DNA from: Flaveria trinervia
Taxonomy: Eukaryota; Streptophyta; Magnoliopsida; Asterales; Asteraceae
Direction of reading: 5' to 3'
Length of the DNA: 64,000 nt
NCBI GenBank assembly: GCA_025506515.1
Contig: CM046453.1
Span: 47,352,395-47,416,394, forward strand
Positions 1 through 10,597 of the stretch are shown here, in pieces (within the stretch, counting starts at the first letter, position 1; each line of letters begins with the position of its first letter). Under the pieces are notes generated by a model. That model was not told the origin of the DNA. It was given only the letters and a program-made list of their open reading frames with translations, and did not search any database. The translations under genes were made by a program, and so were the position numbers.

Positions 1-110
1 ACTCAAGGTCCAGTCATGCGAATGGGTCATACACTTGACATTTTCCTTACTTTATGACCATTTGACTTTTAAACCCTTTTAACCTGTTAATCTAACATTA
101 TAAACATTTG

Positions 111-209
111 ATCATCTCAGACATGATCATTTTAGACTTAAAACCTTTACATCACCTCAGACGTGATCTTTTTAAAAAATTTTGTCACCTCAGACGTGAC
201 CTTTTTCGA
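111..209. repeat. Three spaced copies of a CTCAGACGTGA-type unit
   Basis: Near-identical units start at about 111, 151 and 186. Each contains CTCAGACRTGA flanked by short complementary bases (TCAC/GTGA) and is followed by a T-rich run. The spacing is 35-40 bases. Function unknown. Confidence 0.6.
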
Positions 210-796
210 TGATAAGGTCCCTTATCAACTTCCATGACATAGTCCGATACTACACAAACTGAAATAGACTAACTTTGTACTTACATAAAAGAAATAGCAC
301 TGGAAAATTTACACTAAGATATGTTATTGTGTTTTTGTGCGGGTTAACTCCTAAGATGTAACTCTAAGGAATAATTCTTCTGAGAGGGCATCCTTAATCT
401 TTTAAACCATACATGGACCAATTCAAGCTGGAATCATATAGGATATTAAAATCATTCAGGACAAGTTATTAAAAAAAACAACTTCGATGCTCTTTCCTTG
501 TTTTTCATCTGGAGTCATTTAGCAAATTTAGGAAATCATACTAGTACGATTAGGTCTCCATACTGATTTGAACTTTCAAGAATTGTAGCCACAATGATTG
601 TTAGTATACTTGTCCTCTTAAATCCATACACAGACTTTCAACATAGTTAGGTGATCGATTTAAGGTTTGTTTATTTCAACAAGCATTTGTGGATCCCACA
701 CTTATATGGTAATCAACATTCCTCAAAAGATTTTTGAGCGGTCTTAGGGTAGTGTTCAAGAAGTGACTATTCATATAATTTTCAAAGAGAAGCCAG

Positions 797-908
797 TCCT
801 CAGGTCAGTGCCATCGCACAGCAGAGAGGCGGCAAACAACAATGAGTTCTAGAAGATATAGGTTATGCTTATCCTCATGTCAGTGCCACCGCACAGTAGA
901 GAGGCACA
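797..908. repeat. Imperfect direct duplication, offset about 75 bp
   Basis: The phrase GTCAGTGCCRYCGCACAG followed by AGAGAGGC occurs near 803 and again near 878, each preceded by CCTCA. The two copies differ at a few bases. Confidence 0.6.
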
Positions 909-1614
909 TAATCTATCTTCTTGTTTGAGCAATTTTTCTTCTTTTAGCACAAATCTCACCAACAACGTAGGTTATCAGCTTGATTGTATTTTCATTTTTA
1001 TGTGCTTTTTGCTCATGCTTTGGTTGGCATTTATTTTGCTCGTCACCCCTTATTGGAATCCTGTTGATTGTGTTAACCAGGGATAAGGTGTTTCCCATAG
1101 CTTGTCAAACATTTTAGTTTAATCTTGTGATCACCAACCAGTCTAGTCATCTATTGTGTTGGATCTACCAACATATCAGCTGTGGTCTAGCAACCTCTAG
1201 TGTCAGGATCTTTGTGCTACCTTAGTAGTTGCTAGCTTAACTATCATATTTCCTTGTATATGCTCAGACTACTTAGACTTATACTTGAACTTTGCATCTT
1301 TTTCAATTTGGATTTTTAAAGTCCCAAATGGTTTGTACCTGTGTACTATCATCTTCCACACGTTAAATCGGTATCACACGTACGATCTTATTTATTATCG
1401 GCTTGCCTCTCCTTTTCCCTCGTTTTTTTTCTTTTCGTACCTATTCTCCCCATAAAGTACTAAAACCTCTAAGGATTTGCGTTTTAGAATTTTAATAAGC
1501 AAGAACCGACACTAAGTGTAATTAACGAACTAACATTAAACAAAACAAGAGAATTAAACTTAAAAATACTATAATTTAAGAAATTTTAAAAGACACTAGA
1601 CGCGACGCATCAGA

Positions 1615-3110
1615 CTATACATGGTCATCTTCAGGAATGACCTCACTCTTCTTTTTAACACCATTGACATCCAACAGATATAGAAAACGTGGTTTATCAA
1701 ACGCCTTTGTATAGAGGTCAGCGCGTTGAAAATCAGTGTTTATTCTTATCACATCGATTAAGTTCTTTTCAAAACAATCACGTATGAAGTGATATTTGAT
1801 TCCGATGTGTTTGGTCTTAGGATGTTGGACCGGGTTCTTAGTGACTGCAATCGCAGCAGAGTTATCAACAAATATAGGAGTAGAAGTGAAACGCAAACCG
1901 TAGTCCCGCATTTGCTGTTGAATCCATATGATTTGGGAACAGTAGCTTGCAGCAGCAACATATTCTGCTTCACAGGTTGACAAGGCAACCAAGGTCTGCT
2001 TCTTACACTACCAGGTTACCAATCTTCTCCCAAAGAACTGACACCCTAGTGATGTAGACTTGTATTTCATCTTGCAGCCACCGTAATCCGAGTCACTATA
2101 CGCTGTAAGTTCAAAGTCATCATCATGAGGGTACCACAATCCAAGTGTGGGTGTGCCCTTCAGATAAAAAAATATCCTTTTGACCCCAATTAGATGATTC
2201 ACCTTAGGCTTTGCCTGATATCGCGAGAATAAACATGTCGCATACATGATATCTGGTATGGAGGCAGTGAGATACATGAGAGATCCAATCATCCCTCGGT
2301 ACATAGTGGCATGGAGTGCCAGCTATGGAAGCATTCTCCATGTCAAACCGACTGAGAATATCTCCTACATACTTGGTCTGATGTAAGAAGATTCCATTTG
2401 GTGTCTGATCTACTTGTAACCCGAGAAAGAACTTCATCTCCCCCATGACACTCATCTCAAAATTAGCCTACATTACTGCTTCAAATTCTTTGCATAATTC
2501 TTCATTCTTTGAACCGAAGATTATGTCATCTACATAGATCTGTACTAGCAGTAAGTCTCCATCTTTTTCATTGATAAACAGTGTGCAGTCAATGACACCC
2601 CTGTGAAATTCGTGTTTCACAAGATGAGTAGAAGTTTCTCATACCAAGCCCGTGGAGCTTGATGAAGTCCGTATAAAGCCTTGTCGAGTTTGTAAACTCT
2701 ATCTCGATGATATGGATCTTCAAATCCCTTGGGTTGACTGACATACACTGTTTCTCTGATTTCACCGTGAAGGAATGCACTCTTAACATCTAGCTGATAG
2801 ACTTTGATTTTCATATAAGATGCATAGGCAAGGAAGATGCGGATGGCTTCCATCCTTGCCACAGGTGCAAATACTTCATTGTAGTCGATACCTTCAACTT
2901 GTCTAAAACCCTGAACGACAAGCTGAGCCTTGTTTCTGATGATCACTCCCTGATCATCTTTCTTACATTTCAAAACCCATTTGGTACCAATGAATTTAGC
3001 ACCTTTAGGTCTATCCACTAGTGTCCATACACCTAACTTCTTAAACTGAAAAACTTCTTCCTGCATGGCACTAAACCAAGCCTCATCATTTAGTGCTTCA
3101 CTAACATACT
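1615..3110 (-). pseudogene. Element A reverse transcriptase and RNase H (decayed)
   Basis: Fragments in several frames together encode the copia reverse transcriptase and RNase H. Seen directly: the N-terminal RT motif around KWVLKCKKDDQG, DYNEVFAPVARMEA, QLDVKSAFLHG and the catalytic YVDD box near 2525-2545, then FFLGLQV, SLMYLTASIPDIMYATCL and YSDSDYGGCK. RNase H ends the protein with CEAEYVAAAS, DNSAAI and KHIGIKYHFIRD. At least three frame changes separate these blocks, at about 2000, 2300 and 2600. The product would synthesise element cDNA in cytoplasmic particles and degrade the RNA template. This copy cannot make it. Confidence 0.9.
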
Positions 3111-3115
3111 TTGGC

Positions 3116-4420
3116 TCAAACTAAGACACAAAGCAGTGGTAGGCACCATCGTGAAGGTATCCTTTTTTCCATCACAGAGGCATAATCAACTGAATACAGC
3201 TGATTTCTACTCTGAACCCTTGAGCTCACATCTCCTATAATATTACCCAATGGATGATAGACGTTTAGACGTGACCCAGGAGTTGTCAGAACAACCACCT
3301 CAGAGTCAAGATTATGAACATTTGGTTCTGGATCTGAGGTAATAGGAGTCTGAGGTTCTAAAGGTTCAGAAGCATCACTCGCCGATGCGTGTGAACTTGT
3401 AGTAGTCGGAACCTGTACATCCTGGTTGATCTGATCATTTTCTTTATCAGAGGAAGAATCACTCACATTAACTTCTCCCCCTGAGTTGGTAGGATCATGA
3501 CATGTTGAATCTTGAGATGGTGTGTTCAAGACATCATACATCATCTCGTTTTTCCACTCGTCTTCTGAAGAAGAAAGAGATATGTTGAATGACTTGAAGA
3601 ATCCATCATAGTCGAAGAAGTAAGTAGGCCCTTTTCTAGCAGGTGGTGTGATATATCTCTGAACATCAACATTACACCACACCTCTACTTGACCTGTTGA
3701 GTTGTTGTAAACTCTCTTGTTCGATATGTTGTATCCTAAGAAGATCCCTTCATCAACCTTTTCACTGAATTCTCCCTCCTGAGTCTTTTTCAGTAGGGTG
3801 CACGGAGCGCCAAACGGCTTGAGATATTCCAAGTTAGGTTTACATCACTGTAATAACTCGTAACACGTTTTTCCATGACATTTTACTATCAGAACTCGAT
3901 TAAGAGTATAACATGCATTTGCCACTGCTTCATTCCAAAATTGTATAGGCAGTTTCGAGTCTGCAAGCATTGTCCGTGCCATCTCTATCAAGCTGTGGTT
4001 CTTCCGTTCAGCAACACCATTCATCTATCAAGCCAAGGTGAATTGATGCACAATTCCCTTTTCCTTGCAATAGTCCTCCATCCTCTGATTCTTGAACTCG
4101 GTTCCATTGTCTGAGCGCACCTGTCTTACCTTCAGCTTGTATAAGGATTCCAGTGTAGTTACCAATTCCTTGAAGGATTCAATGTTTCTGATTTGGATTT
4201 TAGAAACATTACCCAAGAGAACCTTGAGTAGTCATCAATAACTACATAGCAGTACAAGTCACATGCGATGCTTCTTGTACTGATTGGTCCAAACAGATCC
4301 ATGTGAAGAAGCTCAAGTGGAAGTTCTATAGAGTGAACTTTCATTTCCTTATGAGATTTCTTCGTCTGTTTGCCCTTTTTGCACGCAACACAAAAATCGG
4401 GAGGTGAAAGTTTTTGACAT
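3116..4420 (-). pseudogene. Element A integrase core and integrase-RT linker (decayed)
   Basis: The linker and C-terminal integrase region (3116-3832) contains the copia motifs FLGYNISNKRVYN and WCNVDVQRY, followed by an acidic Ser/Thr-rich linker that ends in NIIGDVSSRVQSRNQ. To the right, separate frames hold the integrase catalytic core: LHMDLFGPISTRSI and VVIDDYSRFSWV near 4159-4344, then VRSDNGTEFKNQ near 4080-4130. Integrase would insert element cDNA into host DNA. Stops and frameshifts break the core into at least three pieces. Confidence 0.87.
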
Positions 4421-4956
4421 TTACTCCTTCACAAGATTATTCTGGATCAAGTGATTTATTTTGCTCGGATTTATGTGTCCTATTCTCCTATGCCAGGAGA
4501 TGGATTCCTTCTCAGTAGCTTTGGACAAGAAGCATTGGACTTCACTATCCGTTGTGGATGCCTTTGAGAGATCCAAAACATAAAGATCATTATATCTGGA
4601 AGCTGACATTAGGATCTGATCCTCCGGAATCACGTAGTCCTTCTTTAGAACGTAACACTTCTTGTTGTCAAATACTACCTTGAATCCTTTATCACAGATT
4701 TGAGAAACTGAAAGTAAGTTATTTTGTAATTGTTGGACATAGTTTACCTTATAAAACTTAACTTTCTCCCCACTTCTCCGTGGGCTGTGATGTACCCGCC
4801 TTTGTTTCCAGCAAATGAAACATGCCCTCCTTTAATTTGTCTGACATTTGATAAGAGAGCTCTATTCCCTGTCATGTGCCTGGATGCTCCGCTATCAACT
4901 ATCCACGTGTTAGTCTCAGAACTGTAGCGAACACCCTGCACAGTCAATGAAAACAT
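4421..4956 (-). pseudogene. Element A protease and GAG-pre-integrase domain (decayed)
   Basis: The pre-integrase zinc-binding block (4421-4633) shows SWHRRIGHINPSKI, the histidine-containing signature that precedes copia integrase. The aspartic protease (4744-4956) has the active-site motif VDSGASRHMTGN, followed by the flap-like sequence GGHVSFAGNKGG. The two lie in order but in different frames. Protease would cleave the Gag-Pol polyprotein. Confidence 0.88.
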
Positions 4957-6300
4957 TAGTTCATGTCAGGAACCCAAGCCTTAACCGGCTTGGGTTTCCC
5001 TGAGGCATCACATATCACAAACTCAACCCATTGACCCTTTGAGGTTAAGGATTGATCAGAATTCTGTGTGTTCTTATTTTCAGGCATTGAGGAGGTTTTT
5101 TCTTTCCATAAACCAGATTTGTGTAAGGCATGTTTGTGATATACAGATGACTAGCTGATGGATTGAACTTTGGGTTCACAATCTCTTTTAGAAGGTGTCA
5201 CTGAGTTCCTTTTAAAAGGTCTTGATGTAGATGTAGAAAGTTCAACTTTCTTCCTTGGTGTCTGATAATAAGGACAGTGGATGCTATGTGACCATACTCT
5301 CCACAATTATAGCAGGATCTACTTTTAACTTGATGGTTTCTATTTTTTGGTGGAGATGCAGATGTCACACAATTGACCTTATTATGTTTGGATTGGGACA
5401 CTTCTTTGTTTGATCTATGAGTTGGTTTTACAAACTTAATTGCTTTACCTAGTTTTACATCTTTGATCTCTTGTTTACCTGGACTGTGACATGATGCACG
5501 TGATTGATTAGATTTTATAGTCTTTTTAGGTTCTTGTTTGACTTTGTTTGACCCTGATGTAAAACTAATCTTTCAAATTCTTGTTCCAATTAACACAAGG
5601 CATTTTTCCTATTGCCTTTGAAGTGGCCTCCTTCTGTTTAGTGTCTGATCCATTGATTTACTTAATGAATCTGGATTGCTCACCAGAGGAGTGGACACCA
5701 TGTGATCCTTGATGGGGTTATTATTAATTGGTTTACATTTGGTGTTCATCAAGGTCTCAGGTGGTGGTGGAACCACTTTGTATCCCAGTCCCTCCCCATT
5801 ATTTCTCTCTCTTACTAAGTGTTGGACAATATCTGATGAGCTAGTCCAACTATGCAGTTTTTGTTTTAATGAATTGACTTCTACTTCTAAAACTACTTTT
5901 GCTTCTTACTGTCCTCAAGAGAGTTCAGACAGTACCTAATGTCATTTGCTTGGTTAAAGGCAACTACCTCAGTTTCGCTAAGATGTTTATTTAATAGGTC
6001 TATCTTTTCCTTGTAACTGTGCTCGTTTTGTTTCAATACTCTATTAGCTTCTGTGCACAGTTCTAGGTCCTTTACTAGGCTATCATTATGATCTAATAAC
6101 CTAGCAAATTTTGAATCTATACTTTCTCTATATTTGTTACATTCTAAGCAAGCATGATTATTAAACTGTTGGTCAGAAGTACTTACCTGGGATGTAGAAA
6201 AAGAATCAGCCATGAGTACTGGCTTGCTTTTCTCTGGTTCTGATGATTCAGATGATGATGCATTTGCAGATTTTTCTTCTTCAGGCAAGTAGTTGACCAC
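4957..6300 (-). pseudogene. Element A gag C-terminal half: second CCHC knuckle and coiled region
   Basis: Between protease and insertion B lies the distal gag. A CCHC zinc knuckle (CYNCGEYGH) is visible at 5280-5320; a frame change removes its last cysteine from the same frame. Further upstream (5893-6300) a Ser/Glu-rich segment is followed by a charged heptad-like stretch with EKIDLLNKHL, consistent with a coiled coil. Gag's first knuckle lies on the other side of B at about 18480-18545. Two knuckles plus a coiled region are typical of large Sirevirus-like Gag proteins. Confidence 0.75.
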
Positions 6301-6304
6301 ATTT

Positions 6305-6309
6305 GCAGT
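6305..6309. repeat. Target-site duplication of element B, left copy
   Basis: GCAGT directly precedes the LTR start TGAAGGGATC. The identical GCAGT follows the other LTR at 18246-18250, which proves the boundaries of B. Confidence 0.95.
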
Positions 6310-6504
6310 TGAAGGGATCGAGATCTACTTTGATCAATTAGATTAGGATTTGCAGCGGAATAGCACACGAATTAGACGAAATTCTAGCAAGAATAATATG
6401 AATATTCAATTAAGCAATAACAGTTATAGAGAGAGAATTTTCTGCAAAAAGAATGTTTTCATTCATGCACAAGCTTCCCGTGGGGGGGAAATTAGGTCAA
6501 CATT

Positions 6505-6538
6505 CCTTTTATAAGGAATGTGACATCAGCTGACGTCA
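6505..6538 (-). promoter_or_regulatory. Element B LTR core promoter: TGACGTCA site and hairpin-embedded TATA box
   Basis: On the element strand, TGACGTCA (6531-6538), the palindromic core recognised by plant bZIP factors, is followed by CCTTATAAAAGG at 6505-6516. The TATA box sits inside an inverted repeat with 9-bp arms (ACATTCCTT / AAGGAATGT). In the 5' LTR the corresponding box has become TTAAAAA (17764-17775), so the promoter of the upstream LTR looks damaged. Confidence 0.7.
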
Positions 6539-6739
6539 CTTGATAGTGACATCTAACTGATTTATATAAACAACTGAAAGTAAACAAAACTACCGAGGAT
6601 GTCCACAACAACTAAGGACACCTTCATTAAAAGCTAAGTATAAACTAACATTACAACTGCTGAAGTTATAACATAAAATTACTGATTACAAACTACTGAA
6701 ATGTAAACCATCACAACTACTGAAGAGAACTACTTCAGC

Positions 6740-6960
6740 TGTTGTGACAACTTCTGAGAACTTGATCTTTAGACTTTGACTTTAGCAGTTGTCTTCAGAC
6801 TTTGTCTTCAGCAGTTGTCTTCAGACTTTGTCTTCAGCAGTTGTCTTTAGACTTTGTCTTCAGCAGTTGTCTTCAGACTTTGTCTTCAGACTTTGTCTTC
6901 AGCACTTGTCTTCAGACTTTGTCTTCAGCTGTTGTAGATCACTTCAGTTGTTTTGATGTC
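6740..6960 (-). repeat. Element B LTR motif array (CTTCAG...CAGTTGT units)
   Basis: Tandem, slightly variable units of the type CTTCAGCAGTTGT and CTTCAGACTTTGT cover this part of the LTR, with ACTACTGAAG units continuing towards 6560. The 5' LTR has the same array at about 17970-18180. The same motif appears again inside the element at 10598-11098, just upstream of the accessory ORF. Confidence 0.85.
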
Positions 6961-7013
6961 TATGGGACTTAAAGGTTTTTCTGATCTGGCTCATTGGTTC
7001 TTTTGTTCCAACA

Positions 7014-7023
7014 AACTCCCCTT
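7014..7023 (-). other. Element B polypurine tract
   Basis: AAGGGGAGTT on the element strand lies directly beside the 3' LTR. This is the expected plus-strand primer site for reverse transcription. Confidence 0.85.
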
Positions 7024-7029
7024 GAACCA

Positions 7030-7740
7030 ATGCAGCCAAAACCTTTAAAATTATTGAGGTCCCACTTATTGGCAGAAACAAAATCTGGATCAGCTCAGAA
7101 TTCTTCAATATAAGCTTAGGCCAGGGAAGAGATTTTAGAAGTTTGATTGGCAAAGGATGAATGGGAACTCTATCTTGGGGAATTGGACACAGAGCGGTTA
7201 CCCCAATCATGAAACCTACTTCCCAATGATAAGTCTGTAAGACTCTTGACATAGGCCTCAAGGAAAACAACTTGTTCTTCCATTGAGAGTTCTTCAACTC
7301 CACTTTCAAAGAAGAACTCAGGCCCATAGTACTCAGATAAGTACTTAATATGCTTTCCATTTTTCAGCTCCACAGTTGTTATCTCTCTGTAAGCAAACTC
7401 ATCAGGATGAGTGCCTTCAAGCAATAACTGGAGCTCATTTCTTCTTATTTCTTCAAGCTTCTTATAGATTAACCCCTTCTTTACCATTTTGTTTTCTATT
7501 AAGGTTTGTGAGTCATCTTAGACTTGTAAGCTCTCTTGAAGTTATCAAGGATTTCCCAGGGTGACACTACAATGGCTAGCATTATCACAGCATCTACAAT
7601 CTTCTTTACTTGGCCATTGTATGTGCTTGGAATCTTCATTTTGTGAATTCTATCACTTACTCTGGGGTCAGGCCAGATTCTCACTCTCTCTTTCTGATAT
7701 TGGAATGTAAATCTGAGAGCATACAACTCTGAGCATGTTT
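7030..7740 (-). pseudogene. Element B accessory ORF, C-terminal segment
   Basis: Two adjoining frames (7499-7740 and 7170-7487) give a continuous-looking protein end. Motifs seen are YALRFTFQYQKERVRIWP, KIPSTYNGQVKKIVDAV and PWEILDNFKRAY, then EEIRRNELQLLLEGTHPDEF and ELSMEEQVVFLEAYVKSL, finishing near the polypurine tract. It is soluble-looking and mostly helical, with no transmembrane run. I do not recognise an enzymatic motif, and by eye I cannot align it with the C-terminal domain of the C/F or G families. Same strand as pol. Confidence 0.6.
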
Positions 7741-7905
7741 CTTCATAGCTTGTATGGATGAAGACTTGGGAAACTCTTTATCAATAATCCTTAATAGTTG
7801 CTTATCATGTTGTTTGTGTGTTCTTCTTCTTCAAGTTTGACTTTTACCATTTCCTTTGGAAGTCAAGTGTGATTATTGTTGGTTGACTCCTAGGCTCAGG
7901 CATTT

Positions 7906-8808
7906 TTATTTTGAGAACAGCAAAGAGTGGCAGACTATCATCCTCATCATCACTTCTTCTTCTTCCATCCTCAACACCCCTTCTTTCCTCTTAGGTGCAT
8001 CATTAGTAATGGGTTCAGTAGGTTTCTTAGGTAAAGGAGTTGGTTTTGAGGGTTGTGAAGGTGGTTGTTTTGGTTTGGGTGATAGTGCAGGCTGCTCTAA
8101 CATCTTGGATGTGAGTGAACCTTTGGATAATTTTGCCATATCAGTCCTTTTCCCAGCACCAGCTTCATCAAGATCTTCTATGATCAATCCTTTGTTAAAT
8201 ACTTCAGAAGAACAGATTCTGGTGGTTATCTCCAAAATACTGTCTCTGGACCATGACTTTACTTCAATGATTGACCTTCCTAGATGTTTTGATATAAATC
8301 TTGCCATAGTTTCCAGCCTTTCTCTTTCTTTCTCACTCCAACTTGCCCATCTTTGTTCAATTTCTTGAATCTCTAACCTTCTGATCTCAGAGTCAAGTTT
8401 GGCAGTGTCAAATCCTTGTCTGAAGAGTTGATCAATAATCTTATCCATAGATCTGCTATGTTGGTCATCAGCTTCTTTGATCAATTCTTCTAACTTTTTC
8501 TCAGTCTTTTCAGATCCTTTAGTCTTTTTTGAGCTTTTCTTCCTCTTATAGGTGATCATTTCCTTTTCTTTCCTCTCTTTTTCTGCTTCCTCATCAGCTC
8601 TTTTTCTTTTTTCTACTTTCACTGACTTGGACTCCCCCTTTTTAGGTGCATTGAGTTTAGGGGTGTGAATGTCAGAAAGTCTCTTATAAACAGCAACATC
8701 AACTAAAGATTGAAGATTTGAGGAAAGCCTCTCATCAATGGCTTGATGTACAGTGTTTGTGATTATGGAATTGATAAGAGGTAAGGATTTTTGAAAGGCA
8801 GCAACCAT
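7906..8808 (-). pseudogene. Element B accessory ORF, charged coiled-coil segment
   Basis: An open stretch of about 300 codons, the longest in the accessory region. It starts with a hydrophobic helical part (PLINSIITNTVHQAIDERL), continues with a Lys/Glu-rich run typical of coiled coils (KRKRADEEAEKERKEKE, then KTEKKLEELIKEADDQH), then EIRRLEIQEIEQRWASW, and ends in a Pro/Lys-rich tail. The basic stretch near KRKKSSKKTKG could be a nuclear-localisation signal (inference). It joins the N-terminal segments to the right and the C-terminal segment to the left through frameshifts. Confidence 0.65.
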
Positions 8809-9902
8809 TTGCTCAGAGGGGTTCTGTCCCTAAGAAATGGCACCTGAAGCAGAGGCTGGTGGCAAATTTGTTGATAGTGGCTCAGTGTTGGGATAGTTTC
8901 AGGAGAAACTGCCATCTGTGGGTGAATGTGGGCAGATGGACTTGATTCTTGTGACATTTTGGCAAGCAGTTCTTGTAGTCTGCATACCTCAGTCTCAAGA
9001 ATAGTATTATGGGCTAGAACATCAAAGAAAAAGCCCAGGTCATCATCAGTCTGTGCTGAATCAGCTGACCTCCTTATGAAATCAGGATGAACATGTGCTG
9101 AGTGTAGATCAGTATTCACATGTGCCCCTATTTCTCAGAACTGGGGACTTCCTGCCTCAGGATGATGTCCTTCATTGGCAGTTGCGTCTGGTGAGGACTT
9201 AGAAATGATACCATCGTCATCCTAATCATGTGTTGAACAAGGAGAAGAGGCAGCCTCACCAGATGTTCTAATCTCTCCTCTACACAGGGAGATTGAACTC
9301 TGTAATCCCTGTGTGTGGGTTATCAGCTACATTATAATCCTCTCCCTCAACTGTTGAGGTTTCCCAGTGGTAATAGGTTTCTGGGGAGGGGTAGAGGAAT
9401 GTAGTTGAGTCAGCACTTGTGCAATAACCATAGTTGGGCTTGTAGGGGTGGCTTCAGTGGGAGATAGGTGTGAAAAGGATTGCACCTGGGGTGAATGGTG
9501 CTCTTCAATGGCAATCTCTCAAGTGAGAGAGATTCCAGTAATGTGGTTTCCCCATTTTTGGTTGCATCAGGATTGTTGAGAGGATACCTGAGCGATGTCA
9601 GCTGGTAGAGTCCTGGAAACTACAGAGGGATTACTACCCATAGTTTCAACCTGCCTTTGTGGTGCAGGGGCATCATGAGGGGACTCAACTCCCTGAGTAG
9701 CCTTTTTGGTTTGTTTGGAATGAGGTTTGGAGGGGACTTTGGATCTGGAGGATGAGGTTGTGGGTACCTTCTGCTTGGGTTTTATCAGTTTGGCAGCCTC
9801 TTTGAGGTATGGGTCAGAGTTGTGCCTGGAGTATACCCCTGGCAAAACTACCACAATAGGGACTCCAAGGCCAACATGGCCATCAGATTGTAACTGATTC
9901 AT
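8763..9902 (-). pseudogene. Element B accessory ORF, low-complexity linker
   Basis: Several short frames (8763-9119 and 9567-9902, with broken sequence between) encode Ser/Pro/Gln-rich sequence such as SSRSKVPSKPHSKQTKK and SSPSAHIHPQMAVSP. Composition and position match the variable linkers seen between the N- and C-terminal domains of the accessory proteins of families C/F and G. No domain is recognised. Confidence 0.55.
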
Positions 9903-10516
9903 GATTATGCCATAAGAAACCTTGGATATAATACCATCTATTAGCTACAGGTTTCATTGCCAGATCTTTTAATTCTAAAAATATAATTTTAGAAAAATTT
10001 AAGGTTTGACGTTCAAGAATAGAATACAATACCTGCTGCCACCTGGATACATTTGATCCCGTGAAGAGGTTTTGGGGGCAAGGCAAACATTGATCATGTG
10101 GAAGATTAGGCGTTCAGCATAATGAAAGTGCTTCTTCAGAATGGTTGTAGCACTTAGGTTGCCCTCATAGCCATGGTTGATGAATACGAGACCAATGGTG
10201 CCCTTCGGGTATTTGGTGACAAAGGTAGCATCATTCAGATCTAGCGTTTGGCGAATGATAGCAGGAGTACTACCACCTTCTTCTGGTTTACAAATGATTG
10301 GAGAGTGATCGCGACATCATTCTCACCAGTATGGATGGTAACATTTGTCCAGAATTGATGAAGAGAGTTGGGATAGATGGTTGGATTCAGAAGAAAAGCA
10401 GTTCGATACTAGGAATCAGCCATCAGATCAATAGCATCATCAAACTTAGTCCAAAAGGTCGATTTTGTGAAGTAGGCAACACAGTTGTGTCGAGGTTTGA
10501 TTTGCATGGTCGCCAT
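9883..10516 (-). pseudogene. Element B accessory ORF, N-terminal domain
   Basis: The ORF starts at the ATG at 10516 (MATMQIKPRHN). The first 35 or so codons are open and contain KPRHNCVAYF and DDAIDLM. After one stop come the counterparts of YRTAFLLNPTIYPN and a further broken stretch ending in LNFSKIIF. The pattern P-x-H-N-x-V-A ... F-x-x-x-I-x-L ... Y-x-T ... N-P-T-x-Y is shared with the first residues of the accessory ORF of element G (52335). A later segment (about 9880-9950) corresponds in place to the YPRFLQ block of C and G but is degraded. The start is supported by a TATA box 58 bp upstream. Function unknown. Confidence 0.65.
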
Positions 10517-10573
10517 TAATGGGAGATGAACGTTCGGAAATTGATTTAGGAAAAGTTTGAAGTTAGAGTTAGG

Positions 10574-10581
10574 TATATATA
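10574..10581 (-). promoter_or_regulatory. Putative internal TATA box for the element B accessory ORF
   Basis: TATATATA on the element strand lies 58 bp upstream of the accessory ORF ATG (10516) and directly downstream of the internal CTTCAG/ACTACTGAAG array. The order array, TATA, start repeats the order seen in this element's own LTR. Confidence 0.5.
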
Positions 10582-10597
10582 GGTTATGAAACGGCTA

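Larger units (their letters stand above)
1..1614 (-). other. Element A region downstream of pol; no gene seen
   Basis: This stretch follows the RNase H end of element A (which reads leftwards). I see no credible coding region. It should hold A's 3' non-coding sequence, and its accessory ORF and 3' LTR would lie left of the window. The first 32 bases contain one or two units of the GCGAC-type motif found in this family's LTR and leader. Bases 1403-1438 are a long pyrimidine run (purine-rich on the element strand) that could be a polypurine tract. Assignment to A is by position only. Confidence 0.5.
6310..7013 (-). repeat. Element B 3' LTR
   Basis: Starts TGAAGGGATC and ends TTCCAACA (plus-strand reading), and matches 17571-18245 along its length. 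It contains a dense array of CTTCAG/ACTACTGAAG-type motifs at about 6560-6960. On the element strand this lies upstream of a TATA box, in the U3 position. Confidence 0.95.

Noticed and set aside
7856..8368. 170-codon plus-strand ORF
   Set aside because: It is the antisense shadow of the longer charged coiled-coil frame on the minus strand (7906-8808), whose composition fits the accessory protein.
7030..10516. Envelope-like gene in element B
   Set aside because: No signal peptide, furin-type site or transmembrane segment can be seen; the sequence is charged and coiled-coil. Position alone is not enough.
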